Translations under genes and position numbers: made by a program
In this document: positions 33,970 through 44,222 of the stretch, in pieces
How the letters are laid out: each line of letters opens with the position of its first letter
Position numbering within the stretch: the first letter of the stretch is position 1
Assembly (NCBI RefSeq): GCF_015352985.1
Contig: NZ_JACYXF010000003.1
Span: 124,001 to 188,000 of the forward strand
Source of the DNA: Noviherbaspirillum malthae
Lineage (GTDB): Bacteria; Pseudomonadota; Gammaproteobacteria; Burkholderiales; Burkholderiaceae_D
Direction of reading: 5' to 3'
Length of the DNA: 64,000 nt
Notes under the pieces: generated by a model
Databases searched by the model: none
Told to the model about the DNA's origin: nothing
The model's input: only the letters and a program-made list of their open reading frames with translations

Positions 33970-34992
33970 CTAGCTCCGCGTGCAGCTGGAATCTTCCCGT
34001 TCTGCTTTCCTTGCCTCTTTGGCATGCGCGACTCGCACTTCGGCGGGCAACGCCACGCCGTTCTTGGCTGCGGTCATCTCGGCGAGAATCGACACCGCAA
34101 TTTCCGGCGGCGTCTTGCTGCCGATGTAGATGCCGACCGGTCCATGCAGTTTCGATAACTGTGCGTCATCCAGATCGAACAGCTTGAGCCGTTCGCGCCG
34201 CTTGGCGTTGTTGGCGCGCGAGCCGATGGCGCCGACATAGAAAGCGTCCGATTTCAGCGCCTCCATGAGCGCGAGATCGTCGAGCTTGGGATCATGGGTC
34301 AATGCCAGTACCGCGGTTCTTGCATCGATGTGCATTTCAATTACCACATCGTCGGGCATGCCGTGCACCAGTTCCACGCCATCGACCTGCCAGTCGGTCC
34401 GGTATTCCTCGCGCGGATCGCAGACCGTCACATGGTAATCCATGCCCACCGCGATCTGCGCCAGGAAGCGCGACAGCTGTCCCGCGCCGATGATCAGGAG
34501 ACGCCAGCGCGGACCATGGATCGTGGTGAATGTCGTGCTCGATACCTGCAGCCCCATTCCGGCATGTGCCGGGCCGAGCGTGACCTCGCCGCTGCGCAGG
34601 TCGAGCCGGCGCGCGACCAGTTCATGCGAGGCCAGGCGCTGCAGCAGTTCGTTGATCTGGCTGGAGGCTGAAAGCGGCTCGATGACCAGCTGTATCGTGC
34701 CGCCGCACGGCAGGCCGAAACGATGCGCCTCGTCGGCGGTGATGCCGTAGGTGACGATCTCGGGCACGACACGCGTGAGACCCTGCGTACGGACCCGGTG
34801 GATGAGGTCGTCTTCGATGCAGCCGCCCGACACGGACCCCACTACCCTGCCGTCGTCGCACATGGCGAGCATGGCCCCTTCGGGACGCGGGCTGGAACCC
34901 CAGGTCTTTACCACGGTAATGAGCTCGCAGCGGTGGCCGCTTGCCAGCCATTGCTCGCAGCTTTTCAGGACTTCCATGTCGATGCTGTCCAT
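33970..34992 (-). CDS. XdhC/CoxF family molybdenum-cofactor insertion protein
   Basis: A 340-residue XdhC-family protein, which binds the molybdenum cofactor, protects it, helps add the terminal sulfur and inserts it into xanthine-dehydrogenase-family enzymes. The N-terminal XdhC/CoxI domain shows VVKTWGSSPRPEGAMLA, GSVSGGCIEDDL and FGLPCGGTIQLVIEP. The C-terminal Rossmann domain shows LLIIGAGQLSRFLAQIA, VCDPREEYRTDW and DAFYVGAIGSRANNAKRRERL. The start at 34992 fits family length. It is divergent from coxS, and its stop lies 168 bases from the modA start on the same strand, so it links Mo supply and the Mo enzyme. Confidence 0.88.
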   Translation of the reverse strand: MDSIDMEVLKSCEQWLASGHRCELITVVKTWGSSPRPEGAMLAMCDDGRVVGSVSGGCIEDDLIHRVRTQGLTRVVPEIVTYGITADEAHRFGLPCGGTIQLVIEPLSASSQINELLQRLASHELVARRLDLRSGEVTLGPAHAGMGLQVSSTTFTTIHGPRWRLLIIGAGQLSRFLAQIAVGMDYHVTVCDPREEYRTDWQVDGVELVHGMPDDVVIEMHIDARTAVLALTHDPKLDDLALMEALKSDAFYVGAIGSRANNAKRRERLKLFDLDDAQLSKLHGPVGIYIGSKTPPEIAVSILAEMTAAKNGVALPAEVRVAHAKEARKAEREDSSCTRS

Positions 34993-35477
34993 GCTTGCGT
35001 ACGCCGGAGGCGCCTCGTGAAATGAAGTTGAGGAAAACGGCTCCGGCACACTGCACGCACTGCGCAATCAGCGACTGTGTCAAATTGGAGCACTTTAGCG
35101 TCGTGAAGGACGGGGGCACCTTAGAAAATTTCCCGCATGCAGGAAGGCTCATATCCCGTTTCTTAATCGAACAGCTTAATAAAAAAGTTTGCTTGCAGCG
35201 CCGAAGTTTTTCTTGACGTAGCGCAAAGATGCCGGACTCAGCGGAAGTACGCTCGTTTTTGCATTGCCGGCATCGCTGCCGGCTGCAATTAATTAATTTT
35301 AAGAATCGATGACAAGGCGAGGGCCGGGTTATCGGGACAAATAATGGAGACAAGCCCCGCGGATGGATGCGCGCGTTGCAAATTCCGCCCGCCCGGCCGA
35401 TTCCCTTTGCTGCCCCTGCGGCGATTCCTCCTGCCAGAGCGCCTGAACGCACGACATTCCAATCGAGGAGTAATCGC
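34993..35477. other. 485-base divergent control region (xdhC / coxS)
   Basis: Holds the promoters of xdhC and of the cox operon. It is AT-rich between about 35155 and 35310. A perfect 7-bp dyad GCCGGCA-TCGC-TGCCGGC lies at 35266-35283, a possible regulator site. GAGGAG at 35465-35470 is the coxS ribosome site. No clear sigma-54 or ModE-type box was found here. Confidence 0.5.
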
Positions 35478-35954
<477 letters not shown>

Positions 35955-35955
35955 C

Positions 35956-38361
35956 ATGAACGCGCCTTCAGAACGTGAAACCGGCATCGGCGCCTCAGTG
36001 CGCCGCAAGGAAGATTACCGTTTCGTCACCGGCAGCGGCAGGTACACCGACGACGTCCAGGTGCCCGGCCAGACCTATGCGTATTTCCTGCGCTCGCCGC
36101 ATGCGCATGCCATGATCAAGTCGATCGATGCGAGCGCGGCGCGCAGCGCGCCCGGCGTCGTCGCGGTGCTCACCGGCGAGGATCTTGCCGCCGACAACGT
36201 GGGCAGCGTGCCCTGCGGCTGGCTGATCACCGATGTCAACGGTCAGCCGATGAAGGAGCCGCCGCATCCGGCGCTTGCGCAAGGCAAGGTTCGCCATGTC
36301 GGCGACCAGGTCGCGCTCGTGGTCGCTTCCACCTACATGCAGGCCAAGGATGCGGCCGAGCTGATCCAGGTCGATTACGACACCCTGCCCGCCGTCGCCG
36401 ACGCACGCGACGCGATCAGGCAGGGCGCACCGGTGGTGCACGATATCGCGCCCGACAACAAATGCTATACCTGGGCGCTGGGCGACAAGGCGGCGGTCGA
36501 TGCCGCGTTCGCGCAGGCGCATCATGTCACCAGAATCGAAGTGACAAACAACCGGCTGGTGCCCAACGCGATCGAGCCGCGCGCCGCGCTGGCCCAGTAC
36601 AACCGGGGCGACGACAGCTATACGCTGTACGTCGCCAACCAAAATCCGCATGTGGAGCGGCTGCTGCTGACGGCCTTCGTGCTGGGCCTGCCGGAACACA
36701 AGATGCGCGTCATCGCGCCCGATGTCGGCGGCGGCTTCGGCTCGAAGATCTTCCTGTATCCGGAAGACGTGGTGCTGGCCTGGGCATCGAAGAAGCTCAA
36801 CCGCCCGGTGAAGTGGACCGCCGAGCGCTCGGAATCCTTCCTGTCCGATGCGCACGGCAGGGACCATGCCACCACGGCGGAAATGGCGGTGGACCAGAAC
36901 GGCAAGTTCCTCGCCATGCGCGTGCACACGGTCGCCAATCTCGGCGCCTACCTGTCCACTTTCGCGACTTCGGTACCGACCATCCTGTATGCGACGCTGC
37001 TGGCCGGGCAATACGCGACGCCGCAGATCTATGCCGAGGTCGACGGCGTATTCACCAACACCACGCCGGTCGATGCCTATCGCGGCGCGGGCAGGCCGGA
37101 AGCGGCCTATGTGGTCGAGCGGCTGGTGTCGGCGGTGGCCCGCGAGATGAACATTGATGACGTCGAGCTGCGGCGCCGCAATTTCATCACGACCTTTCCC
37201 TACCAGACACCGGTGGCGCTGCAATACGACATCGGCGATTTCAATGCCTGCCTCGACGGCGCCATCGAACTGGCCGATATCGCAGGCTTCCCCGCCCGGC
37301 GCGAGGAAGCAAAGCAGCGCGGCAAGCTGCGCGGCATCGGATATTCGACTTATATCGAAGCCTGCGGCCTGGCGCCGTCGAACATCGCCGGCGCGCTCGG
37401 CGCCCGGGCAGGCCTGTACGAGGTCGGCGAGATCCGCGTCCATCCCACCGGCAGCGTGACGGTGTTCACCGGCTCGCACAGCCATGGACAGGGACATGAA
37501 ACCACCTTCGCGCAGATCGTCTCGGCCCGGCTCGGCATTCCCTTCGACCAGGTCGACATCGTGCACGGCGACACCGGCCGCGTGCCCTTCGGCATGGGCA
37601 CCTACGGCTCGCGCTCGCTGGCGGTGGGCGGATCGGCCATCATCAAGGCGCTCGACAAGATCGAGGCCAAGGGCAAGCAGATCGCCGCCCACCTGATGGA
37701 AGCCTCGGCCGGCGACATCGAGTTCAAGGACGGCAAGTTCACCATTGCCGGCACCGACCGCAGCGTGCCCTTCGCGCAGGTTGCGCTGTCGGCCTATGTG
37801 CCGCACAACTACCCGCTGGACAAGCTGGAGCCGGGCCTGAACGAAACCGCGTTCTACGATCCGACGAATTTCACCTACCCGGCCGGCGCCCACATCTGCG
37901 AAGTGGAAGTCGATCCCGAGACCGGCGTCGTCGAGGTGGCCGCGATGACCGCGGTCGACGACTTCGGCAACATCATCAATCCGATGATCGTCGAAGGCCA
38001 GGTGCATGGCGGGCTGGCGCAAGGCATAGGACAGGCCCTGCTGGAGAACTGCGTCTACGACCGCGACACCGCGCAGCTGCTTTCGGGCAGCTACATGGAT
38101 TACGCGATGCCGCGCGCAGAGGACCTGCCGAGCTTCAAGGTCGGCAGCCGCGTGACCCCCTGCACCCACAATCCGCTGGGCGCCAAGGGCTGCGGCGAAG
38201 CCGGAGCGATCGGCTCGCCGCCGGCGGTGATCAATGCGGTGATCGACGCGCTGTCGCCGCTGGGCGTGACGCACCTCGATATGCCGGCGTCTCCTGAGCG
38301 CGTATGGAACGCCATTCAGTCCGCCAGGCAGGCGGCGCAGTCAGCCAACCAGACTCCGTGA
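35956..38361 (+). CDS. coxL: Form II CO dehydrogenase-like Mo-binding large subunit
   Basis: An 801-residue molybdopterin-cytosine-dinucleotide-type catalytic subunit. The Mo-binding fold is complete: GGGFGSK, the active-site loop at 374-380, [11 protein letters not shown], and the catalytic base Glu748 in [10 protein letters not shown]. The loop reads AYRGAGR, the form II signature, rather than AYRCSFR, whose Cys binds copper in true aerobic CO dehydrogenases. The protein therefore probably hydroxylates another aldehyde, purine or N-heterocycle, although CO use by form II enzymes has been debated. The full coxSLMDEG set surrounds it. Codon use is like the rest of the operon. Confidence 0.92.
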   Translation: MNAPSERETGIGASVRRKEDYRFVTGSGRYTDDVQVPGQTYAYFLRSPHAHAMIKSIDASAARSAPGVVAVLTGEDLAADNVGSVPCGWLITDVNGQPMKEPPHPALAQGKVRHVGDQVALVVASTYMQAKDAAELIQVDYDTLPAVADARDAIRQGAPVVHDIAPDNKCYTWALGDKAAVDAAFAQAHHVTRIEVTNNRLVPNAIEPRAALAQYNRGDDSYTLYVANQNPHVERLLLTAFVLGLPEHKMRVIAPDVGGGFGSKIFLYPEDVVLAWASKKLNRPVKWTAERSESFLSDAHGRDHATTAEMAVDQNGKFLAMRVHTVANLGAYLSTFATSVPTILYATLLAGQYATPQIYAEVDGVFTNTTPVDAYRGAGRPEAAYVVERLVSAVAREMNIDDVELRRRNFITTFPYQTPVALQYDIGDFNACLDGAIELADIAGFPARREEAKQRGKLRGIGYSTYIEACGLAPSNIAGALGARAGLYEVGEIRVHPTGSVTVFTGSHSHGQGHETTFAQIVSARLGIPFDQVDIVHGDTGRVPFGMGTYGSRSLAVGGSAIIKALDKIEAKGKQIAAHLMEASAGDIEFKDGKFTIAGTDRSVPFAQVALSAYVPHNYPLDKLEPGLNETAFYDPTNFTYPAGAHICEVEVDPETGVVEVAAMTAVDDFGNIINPMIVEGQVHGGLAQGIGQALLENCVYDRDTAQLLSGSYMDYAMPRAEDLPSFKVGSRVTPCTHNPLGAKGCGEAGAIGSPPAVINAVIDALSPLGVTHLDMPASPERVWNAIQSARQAAQSANQTP

Positions 38362-38369
38362 GGTAGCCC

Positions 38370-39167
38370 ATGTATGCATTCGAATTGCATCAACCCAAGA
38401 GCGTGAGCGAAGCCGTTGCCCTGCTCGCCGATCCTGAAAGCCGGCCGCTGGCCGGCGGACAAAGCCTGATCGCGGCGATGAAGCTGCGGCTGGCCGCGCC
38501 TGCCGCTCTGGTGGACCTTGGCGGCATTGCGGAACTGCGCGGCGTCCGGCGCGAAGGCGATGCGCTGGTCATCGGCGCCGGCACCTGCCATGCCGAAATT
38601 GCCGGCTCCGGCGATGTGAAGCAATCCATTCCTGCGCTGGCTTATCTCGCGGGTGAAATCGGCGATGTCCAGGTGCGCAATCTCGGCACCATCGGCGGCT
38701 CGCTCGCCAACAACGATCCCGCCGCCTGTTATCCGGCTGCCGCGCTCGGCCTGAACGCCACCATCCGCACCGACCGGCGCAGCATCGAGGCGGATGCCTT
38801 CTTCACCGGCATGTACGAGACGGCGCTGCAGCCGGGCGAAATCATCACGGCGGTGCAGTTTCCGATTCCGGAGAAGGCGGCTTACATCAAGTTCGTCAAT
38901 CCCGCCTCGCGCTTCGCACTGGTGGGCGTCTTCGTTGCACGCGGCGCGGACGGTCGCGTGCGCGTCGCGGTGACGGGCTGCGCCGGCTGCGCATTCCGCG
39001 CGACGGACCTCGAAAAGGCGCTGGAAGCGAACTTCACTGCCGATGCTGCCAAAGCGGTCAGCATTGCGCCGGACGGATTGAGTTCCGACCTGCATGCGAG
39101 CGCCGCCTATCGTGCGCACCTGATTCCGGTGCTGGCCGGACGCGCCGTCGCCGAGGCATTGAAATGA
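38370..39167 (+). CDS. coxM: CO dehydrogenase-like FAD-binding medium subunit
   Basis: A 265-residue FAD subunit. The two flavin loops are visible: PLAGGQSLIAAMKLRL (residues about 27-42) and TIGGSLANNDPAACYP (about 108-123), followed by the CO-dehydrogenase flavoprotein C-terminal domain. It takes electrons from the CoxS clusters and passes them to the quinone pool or another acceptor. It lies eight bases after coxL in the operon and 34 bases before coxD. Length is slightly under the usual 285, trimmed at the C-terminus. Confidence 0.92.
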   Translation: MYAFELHQPKSVSEAVALLADPESRPLAGGQSLIAAMKLRLAAPAALVDLGGIAELRGVRREGDALVIGAGTCHAEIAGSGDVKQSIPALAYLAGEIGDVQVRNLGTIGGSLANNDPAACYPAAALGLNATIRTDRRSIEADAFFTGMYETALQPGEIITAVQFPIPEKAAYIKFVNPASRFALVGVFVARGADGRVRVAVTGCAGCAFRATDLEKALEANFTADAAKAVSIAPDGLSSDLHASAAYRAHLIPVLAGRAVAEALK

Positions 39168-39201
39168 GGCTGCGCTGCGACATCATTTCCACAGCGCCCA
39201 C

Positions 39202-40131
39202 ATGACAGCAGACGCCATCGACCGTCCTCCCGCGTCCGTCGACGAGGTGGCGCAGCTCCTGGCGTCACGGCAATACATCGCCGAGCGCCATCTGTCGACG
39301 ACGCTCTATCTCGCCATGGTGATGGGCCGTCCGCTTTTCCTGGAGGGCGAAGCCGGAGTCGGAAAGACCGAAGTCGCCAAGGCGCTGGCCGCCGGTCTCA
39401 ACCGGCGCCTCGTGCGCCTGCAATGCTATGAAGGGCTCGACATCGCCAACGCGGTCTATGAGTGGAACTATCCGCGCCAGATGATCGAGATCCGGCTTGC
39501 CGAAGCGGCGGGCCAGGCTTCGAAGGACAGGCTGGAAGCCGACATCTTCACCGACCGCTTTCTGATCAAGCGCCCCTTGCTGCAGGCGCTGGAAACGACT
39601 GACAGCGGCCCTCCGGTGCTGCTGATCGACGAACTCGACCGCGCCGACGAACCCTTCGAGGCCTATCTGCTCGAAGTGCTCGCCGAGTACCAGGTCACTA
39701 TTCCCGAGCTGGGCACGATACGCGCGGAGCGCCCGCCGCTGGTGGTGATCACCTCGAACCGCACCCGCGAAATCCATGATGCGGTGAAGCGGCGCTGCTT
39801 CTATCACTGGGTGGACTATCCCGACAAGGAGCGCGAGCTGGCCATCGTCCGCTGCCGCGTGCCGCAGGTTGCCGAAACCTTGAGCCGGGAAGTGGTCGCC
39901 TTCATCGCCAGGTTGCGCACGATGGAGCTGTACAAGGCGCCCGGCGTCGCGGAAACCCTCGACTGGGCAGCATCGCTTGCGGCGCTGGACAAGACCGTGC
40001 TCGACCCGGAAGCGGTGCAGGCGACGCTGGGCGTGGTGCTGAAATACGAGGACGACATCGCGCGGATGAATGAAGGAACCATCGCGCAGCTCGTCAATGA
40101 CGTCCGGGCGGACGCCGCGGGAATGCGATGA
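39202..40131 (+). CDS. coxD: MoxR-type AAA+ ATPase CoxD
   Basis: A 309-residue AAA+ chaperone of the MoxR branch. Walker A is GEAGVGKTEVAK (residues 49-60), Walker B is LLIDELDRADEPFEAYLLEV, and sensor 1 is VVITSNRTREIHDAVKRRC. In the CO dehydrogenase system CoxD helps mature the Mo-Cu or Mo-S active site in the apoenzyme. It works with the von Willebrand protein CoxE, whose start codon overlaps its stop (ATGA, 40128-40131), suggesting equal synthesis. Confidence 0.92.
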   Translation: MTADAIDRPPASVDEVAQLLASRQYIAERHLSTTLYLAMVMGRPLFLEGEAGVGKTEVAKALAAGLNRRLVRLQCYEGLDIANAVYEWNYPRQMIEIRLAEAAGQASKDRLEADIFTDRFLIKRPLLQALETTDSGPPVLLIDELDRADEPFEAYLLEVLAEYQVTIPELGTIRAERPPLVVITSNRTREIHDAVKRRCFYHWVDYPDKERELAIVRCRVPQVAETLSREVVAFIARLRTMELYKAPGVAETLDWAASLAALDKTVLDPEAVQATLGVVLKYEDDIARMNEGTIAQLVNDVRADAAGMR

Positions 40132-41408
40132 GCACCGCCGTGCCGGAGCAGGAAAAGCAGCAGGGCCGGCTGGCGGAGAACGTGGTTCACTTTGCGCGCG
40201 TGCTGCGCCGCGCCGGGCTGGCGATCGGACCGGCCAAGGTGATCGATGCGCTGCAGGCCTTGCAGGCGGTCGGCGTGGAAAGGCGCGACGATTTCTACTA
40301 TGCGCTGTCCACCGTCCTGGTCGACAGGCGCGACCAGCAAGACTTGTTCGACCAGGCATTCGAACTGTTCTGGCGCGACCCGTCGCGCATACGCCAGCAG
40401 CTGCAGCAGCTTCAGGATCTGCTGGGCGGCGTGCGCTCCCCGAAAGACAATACGTCTACGGTCGCGCCGCGCGTTGCGCAGGCGATGCTGCCCAAGCGGC
40501 CCCATGCCGCACAGCCGCCCGAGGACCTGCCTCCGGATTTGAAGCTCGATGCGTCGATGACGATGTCCCAGCTTGAAGTGCTGCGGACCAAGGATTTCGC
40601 GGCAATGACTGCGCAAGAACAGGCCGAGGCGAAGAAGCTGATTGCCTCCATGCGCATGCCCCTGCCGGAGATCGCTAGCCGCCGCTCGCGCCCAGTCTCG
40701 CATGGCGCGCAGGTCGATCTGCGCAATACTATGCGGCAGATGATCCGCAGCATGGACGGCGGCATGGAGCTGCGGCATCGCACGCCGCGCCCGCGTCCGG
40801 TCAGCCTGGTGATCCTGTGCGACATCTCCGGTTCGATGGAAAGCTATACGCGCATGCTGCTGCATTTCATCCATGCGGTCTCCAACAGCAGGCGGCGGGT
40901 GCATACCTTCCTGTTCGGCACGCGCCTGTCCAACATCACCCCGCTGCTGCGCGACCGCGACATCGACGCCGCGCTCGGCCAGGTATCGCGCCAGGTTGCG
41001 GACTGGGCAGGCGGGACGAGGATAGGCGCCTGCCTCGCGGACTTCAACCGGCACTGGGGACGCAGGCTGCTCGGACAGGGTACGGTGGTGCTGCTAATCA
41101 CCGACGGACTCGACAGCGGCGACAGCGAAGGCAGGGAAAGCGTCGGCGCCGAAATGGAACGGCTCGGCCTCTCTTGCCGCCGGCTGATCTGGCTTAATCC
41201 GCTGCTGCGCTACGAGGGCTTCGAGGCCAAGCCGGCCGGCATCCGCGCCATGCTGCCGCACACCGATCTTTTCCTGCCCGTGCATAACCTGACCAGCCTG
41301 AGCCGTCTCGGCGAAGCGCTGTCCGAGACCGGCTCCCGGCGCCCGGGTTCGCGAACCGCATTACCTCATTCACCAAGATCATCAGGAGGACTCCATGGAA
41401 ATGTCTAA
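40128..41408 (+). CDS. coxE: CoxE, von Willebrand factor A domain protein
   Basis: A 426-residue cytoplasmic VWA protein (DUF58/CoxE type). The MIDAS metal site is CDISGSM followed by the Thr/Asp elements in GGTRIGACLADFNRHWG and LITDGLDSGD. The N-terminal half contains a LAENVVHFARVLRRAGLAIGPAKV opening typical of CoxE. It partners the MoxR ATPase CoxD as the substrate-recognition arm for metal-site maturation. The last 14 bases overlap coxG, so the C-terminal tail (after about residue 405) is shaped by the coxG ribosome site rather than by conservation. Confidence 0.9.
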   Translation: MSTAVPEQEKQQGRLAENVVHFARVLRRAGLAIGPAKVIDALQALQAVGVERRDDFYYALSTVLVDRRDQQDLFDQAFELFWRDPSRIRQQLQQLQDLLGGVRSPKDNTSTVAPRVAQAMLPKRPHAAQPPEDLPPDLKLDASMTMSQLEVLRTKDFAAMTAQEQAEAKKLIASMRMPLPEIASRRSRPVSHGAQVDLRNTMRQMIRSMDGGMELRHRTPRPRPVSLVILCDISGSMESYTRMLLHFIHAVSNSRRRVHTFLFGTRLSNITPLLRDRDIDAALGQVSRQVADWAGGTRIGACLADFNRHWGRRLLGQGTVVLLITDGLDSGDSEGRESVGAEMERLGLSCRRLIWLNPLLRYEGFEAKPAGIRAMLPHTDLFLPVHNLTSLSRLGEALSETGSRRPGSRTALPHSPRSSGGLHGNV

Positions 41409-41853
41409 CGTACAAATCGTGCCGGCGCCGCCGGACAAGGTCTGGTCGGCGCTCAACGATCCGGAACTGCTCAAGCGGTGCATCACCGGCTGCGAAGCCA
41501 TCGAGCCCATCGAGGACAACCAGTACAAGGTATCGATGGCGGTCAAGGTGGGGCCGGTGAGCGCCAAGTTCGCGGGAAAGATTTTCCTGCTCGACCTGAA
41601 TCCTCCCGAGTCCTACACCATCAACTTCGAGGGCCAGGGCGGGATGGCCGGCTTTGCCAAGGGGAATGCGAAGGTCTCGCTGTCGCCCGAAGGCGAGGAC
41701 ACGAAGCTTGCCTATACCGCGTCGGCGCAGATCGGCGGCAGACTGGCGCAGATCGGCTCGCGCCTGGTCGACGGCGCCGCCAACAAGATGGCCACCGACT
41801 TCTTCGCCGCGCTGGCGAGGGAACTCAAGGAAGAGCCGCAGGGCTCTGCCTGA
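41395..41853 (+). CDS. coxG: CoxG, SRPBCC-fold CO dehydrogenase accessory protein
   Basis: A 152-residue SRPBCC/START-fold protein of the CoxG family. It starts MEMSNVQIVPAPPDKVWSALNDPELLKRCITGCEAIE and continues with VSMAVKVGPVSAKFAGKI, both strongly typical. CoxG is reported to tether the enzyme to the membrane or to carry quinone; the C-terminal membrane-binding extension seen in longer homologues is short here. AGGAGG just before its ATG lies inside coxE, giving a 14-base overlap. Confidence 0.9.
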   Translation: MEMSNVQIVPAPPDKVWSALNDPELLKRCITGCEAIEPIEDNQYKVSMAVKVGPVSAKFAGKIFLLDLNPPESYTINFEGQGGMAGFAKGNAKVSLSPEGEDTKLAYTASAQIGGRLAQIGSRLVDGAANKMATDFFAALARELKEEPQGSA

Positions 41854-41917
41854 TGCACGGTCCAGCATTGCCTGGCATCGCCGATATCAACCATTGATGC
41901 AATACACGGAGACAGAC

Positions 41918-42208
41918 ATGGCTGAAGAGACGAACAATACGAACGAGATCAGAGAGATCAAGGGATTCAAGGTCTCGAATGTGCGCATGCAGGAAATACC
42001 GTCCGAGGCAAAAGGCGAGGACGGCACCGCGGAAAGCGCGCAGAAGGCGATTGCCTCCGCATCCGTGGAGTGTCTGCAGTGCGGCGAAACCTGGACCGCA
42101 ACCGAAGGCGCAGCGGAAAAGAGCCTGACCAACGTTCTGGGCGGCATCGTCATTTCCTGCCCCAACTGCAAGCAGACCGGCGGCGTGCAGCGGCCCGACT
42201 TTCAGTAG
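41918..42208 (+). CDS. Small zinc-ribbon-like protein at the end of the cox operon
   Basis: A 96-residue soluble protein of no recognised family. The N-terminal half is acidic and polar. The C-terminal half has two CxxC knuckles, CLQCGETW and CPNCKQ, 24 residues apart, a layout expected to bind one Zn or Fe. GGAG eight bases before the ATG at 41918 supports the start, 64 bases after coxG. It is the last gene of the cox operon and its end overlaps the convergent bluB by seven bases. A role in cofactor maturation or regulation is possible but only inferred from position. Confidence 0.65.
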   Translation: MAEETNNTNEIREIKGFKVSNVRMQEIPSEAKGEDGTAESAQKAIASASVECLQCGETWTATEGAAEKSLTNVLGGIVISCPNCKQTGGVQRPDFQ

Positions 42209-42864
42209 TCGTCCGCGTCCTTCCAGCCGTCTTCCGACACCAGTTCGTCAAGCCGGCGGGATTGAGCCCAGCCTTCGAGCTCCAGCATGGGCTTGGGGTA
42301 GAAGCGCTCGACATGACCGAGGCAGAGAATGGCTACTGGCTTGCCGCCCGGCGGAATGCCGAGCAGCTGCGCCAGGCGCTCGGGATCGAACAGCGAGACC
42401 CAGCCCATGCCGAGGCCTTCGGCGCGCGACGCCAGCCACATGTTCTGGATCGCGCAGGAGACCGAGGCCAGGTCCATTTCCGGCAGCGTCCTGCGGCCGA
42501 AGATGTGCGGCTCGCGCCTGTCCATCAAGGCCACCACCAGCAGTTCTCCGCATTCGCGGATGCCCTCCACCTTGAGCCGCATGAATTCGTTACCGCGTTC
42601 ACCGAGCGCATCGGCGGTGCGCTGGCGCTCTTCATCGACCATGCGGTAGATCGCATCGCGCAGTTCCTGCCGCCGTATGCGGATGAAGCGCCACGGCTGC
42701 ATCATGCCGACGCTGGGCGCATGATGCGCCGCCGTCAGCAGGCGCGCGAGCAGCGCCTCGTCGACAGGGCCGGGAATGAAATGACGGACATCGCGGCGCT
42801 GCGCAATGGCCTTGTAGACTGCATTGATGTCTTCCGTGCTGAATGATTCTGGCATGTCGTTCAT
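42202..42864 (-). CDS. bluB: 5,6-dimethylbenzimidazole synthase (BluB)
   Basis: A 220-residue flavoenzyme of the nitroreductase fold. BluB cannibalises its reduced FMN with O2 to make 5,6-dimethylbenzimidazole, the lower ligand of vitamin B12. The sequence follows BluB rather than generic nitroreductases: QRRDVRHFIPGPVDEALL, HHAPSVGMMQPWRFI, GRRTLPEMDLASVSCAIQNMW and RAEGLGMGWVSLFDP. No other cobalamin genes are in view, so it stands alone. It is convergent with the cox operon, overlapping its last gene by seven bases. Confidence 0.9.
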   Translation of the reverse strand: MNDMPESFSTEDINAVYKAIAQRRDVRHFIPGPVDEALLARLLTAAHHAPSVGMMQPWRFIRIRRQELRDAIYRMVDEERQRTADALGERGNEFMRLKVEGIRECGELLVVALMDRREPHIFGRRTLPEMDLASVSCAIQNMWLASRAEGLGMGWVSLFDPERLAQLLGIPPGGKPVAILCLGHVERFYPKPMLELEGWAQSRRLDELVSEDGWKDADDY

Positions 42865-42870
42865 TGCCGA

Positions 42871-44055
42871 TCAGAGAATGCCGCGTTCAGCATAAGGCTC
42901 ATTCTTCAGCACCCTTCCATAGCCCAGCCTACCCAAGTCTATGGTTTCGAAGCGGCGATGCAGGATCAGTTCGGCGATCGCGCGGCCGACCGCCGGCGCA
43001 TGCATCATGCCGTGGCCTGAGAAGCCGGTGGCGACGAAGAAGTTTTCATGATGCCCGGTCCAGCTGCCGATGATGGGGTTGCCGTCGAGCTCGCACTGCT
43101 CGTACAGCCCCGACCAGGTGCGGTGGCACTTCACGCCTTCGAAGGCGCTCGGGAAGCGGTGGGCCAGCGCCGGCCAGACCGCGCGTTCGAAATAGTCGTG
43201 ATCGACTTCGAAGTTGAAGCCGCGCGGCTCATGCGAATTGACCAGCCCGCCGGAGTAGCCGTTGCCTTCGGGGCGGAATGCCAATCGCTGCAGATCCTTC
43301 ACGTAAGGCAGCGGTTCTATTTTGTTCTGCCCGGTGAAGAAATGCTCGAAGCGCCGCAGCGGGCTGACCGGCAGGAACATGCCGGCCATTGCGCTGACCC
43401 GCGCCGACCAGGCGCCGGCGGCATTGACCAGCATTTCGGCCCTGACCGAGTCGCCGGTACTGAGCACCGCGCCCTTGAGGCGGCCGCCGGAATTGATGAT
43501 GTCGACCACCTTCGCCTGCACGTATTCGACGCCGAGCGAATGGGCCTTGCGGCGCATGCCCTGCAGGAAGCTGCTGGGGTCGCACCAGCCGTCACCGGGA
43601 GAATAGGCGGCGCCGTCGATGTCGTCGACGCGCATGGAGGGAAACAGGCTGCGCACGCCTTCGCGGTCGAGCAGGCGGATGTCGGCGCCGAACGAGCGCT
43701 GCACCTGCGCGTTCTCCTCCAGCACGCGCAGGGCCGCCGCACCCTGCACGATGAAGAGATAGCCCTGCTCCTTCCAGTCGATGTGCGCGGTCTCGCCATC
43801 GACGCTCATCAGTTCGCCGAAGCGCTTGATGAAGTCGATGCTGTACTGCGACATCGCCACGTTTTCCGGGCAGGAGAAAAGGCGCCTGGCGCCGCCCGAG
43901 GCGCGCGGCGTCGATGCGAACTCGTAGGTCGGATCGGGTTCGATGACCGCGATCTCGATCGCCGGACTTTGTTGCTTGAGAGAACAGGCTATTGCCGTTC
44001 CGATAATGCCGCCGCCCGCAATCAGGACGTCGTAGTTGCCGCGCAGTGGTGTCAT
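42871..44055 (-). CDS. FAD-dependent oxidoreductase (DAO family)
   Basis: A 394-residue glycine oxidase/sarcosine oxidase-like flavoprotein that would oxidise an amine or amino acid. The Rossmann FAD motif is VLIAGGGIIGTAIACSL at residues 10-26. The second FAD segment is LVNAAGAWSARVSAMAG, and the C-terminal loop is FFVATGFSGHGMMHAPAVGRAIAEL, all as in the DAO fold. It starts six bases after (upstream of) bluB on the same strand. It is divergent from the GntR regulator, 168 bases away, which may control it. Confidence 0.87.
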   Translation of the reverse strand: MTPLRGNYDVLIAGGGIIGTAIACSLKQQSPAIEIAVIEPDPTYEFASTPRASGGARRLFSCPENVAMSQYSIDFIKRFGELMSVDGETAHIDWKEQGYLFIVQGAAALRVLEENAQVQRSFGADIRLLDREGVRSLFPSMRVDDIDGAAYSPGDGWCDPSSFLQGMRRKAHSLGVEYVQAKVVDIINSGGRLKGAVLSTGDSVRAEMLVNAAGAWSARVSAMAGMFLPVSPLRRFEHFFTGQNKIEPLPYVKDLQRLAFRPEGNGYSGGLVNSHEPRGFNFEVDHDYFERAVWPALAHRFPSAFEGVKCHRTWSGLYEQCELDGNPIIGSWTGHHENFFVATGFSGHGMMHAPAVGRAIAELILHRRFETIDLGRLGYGRVLKNEPYAERGIL

Positions 44056-44222
44056 GTGTTTTCCATGGCCAATACAGACGAAGAATCCGGCGCGGAAAAT
44101 GGCCGGCGCAGCATGCCTGCCGTATCCTATCCCGCGTTACGAAAGTATAATGCCTTGCACATTACCTCATGGCAGCCCGCCCTTTTCGGTGCTGCAATGG
44201 AAACGATCAAGGCCGACCACAG

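Noticed and set aside
35995..38274. 759-codon open frame opposite coxL
   Set aside because: It is an antisense shadow of a GC-rich gene: no family features, while coxL on the other strand is fully recognisable.
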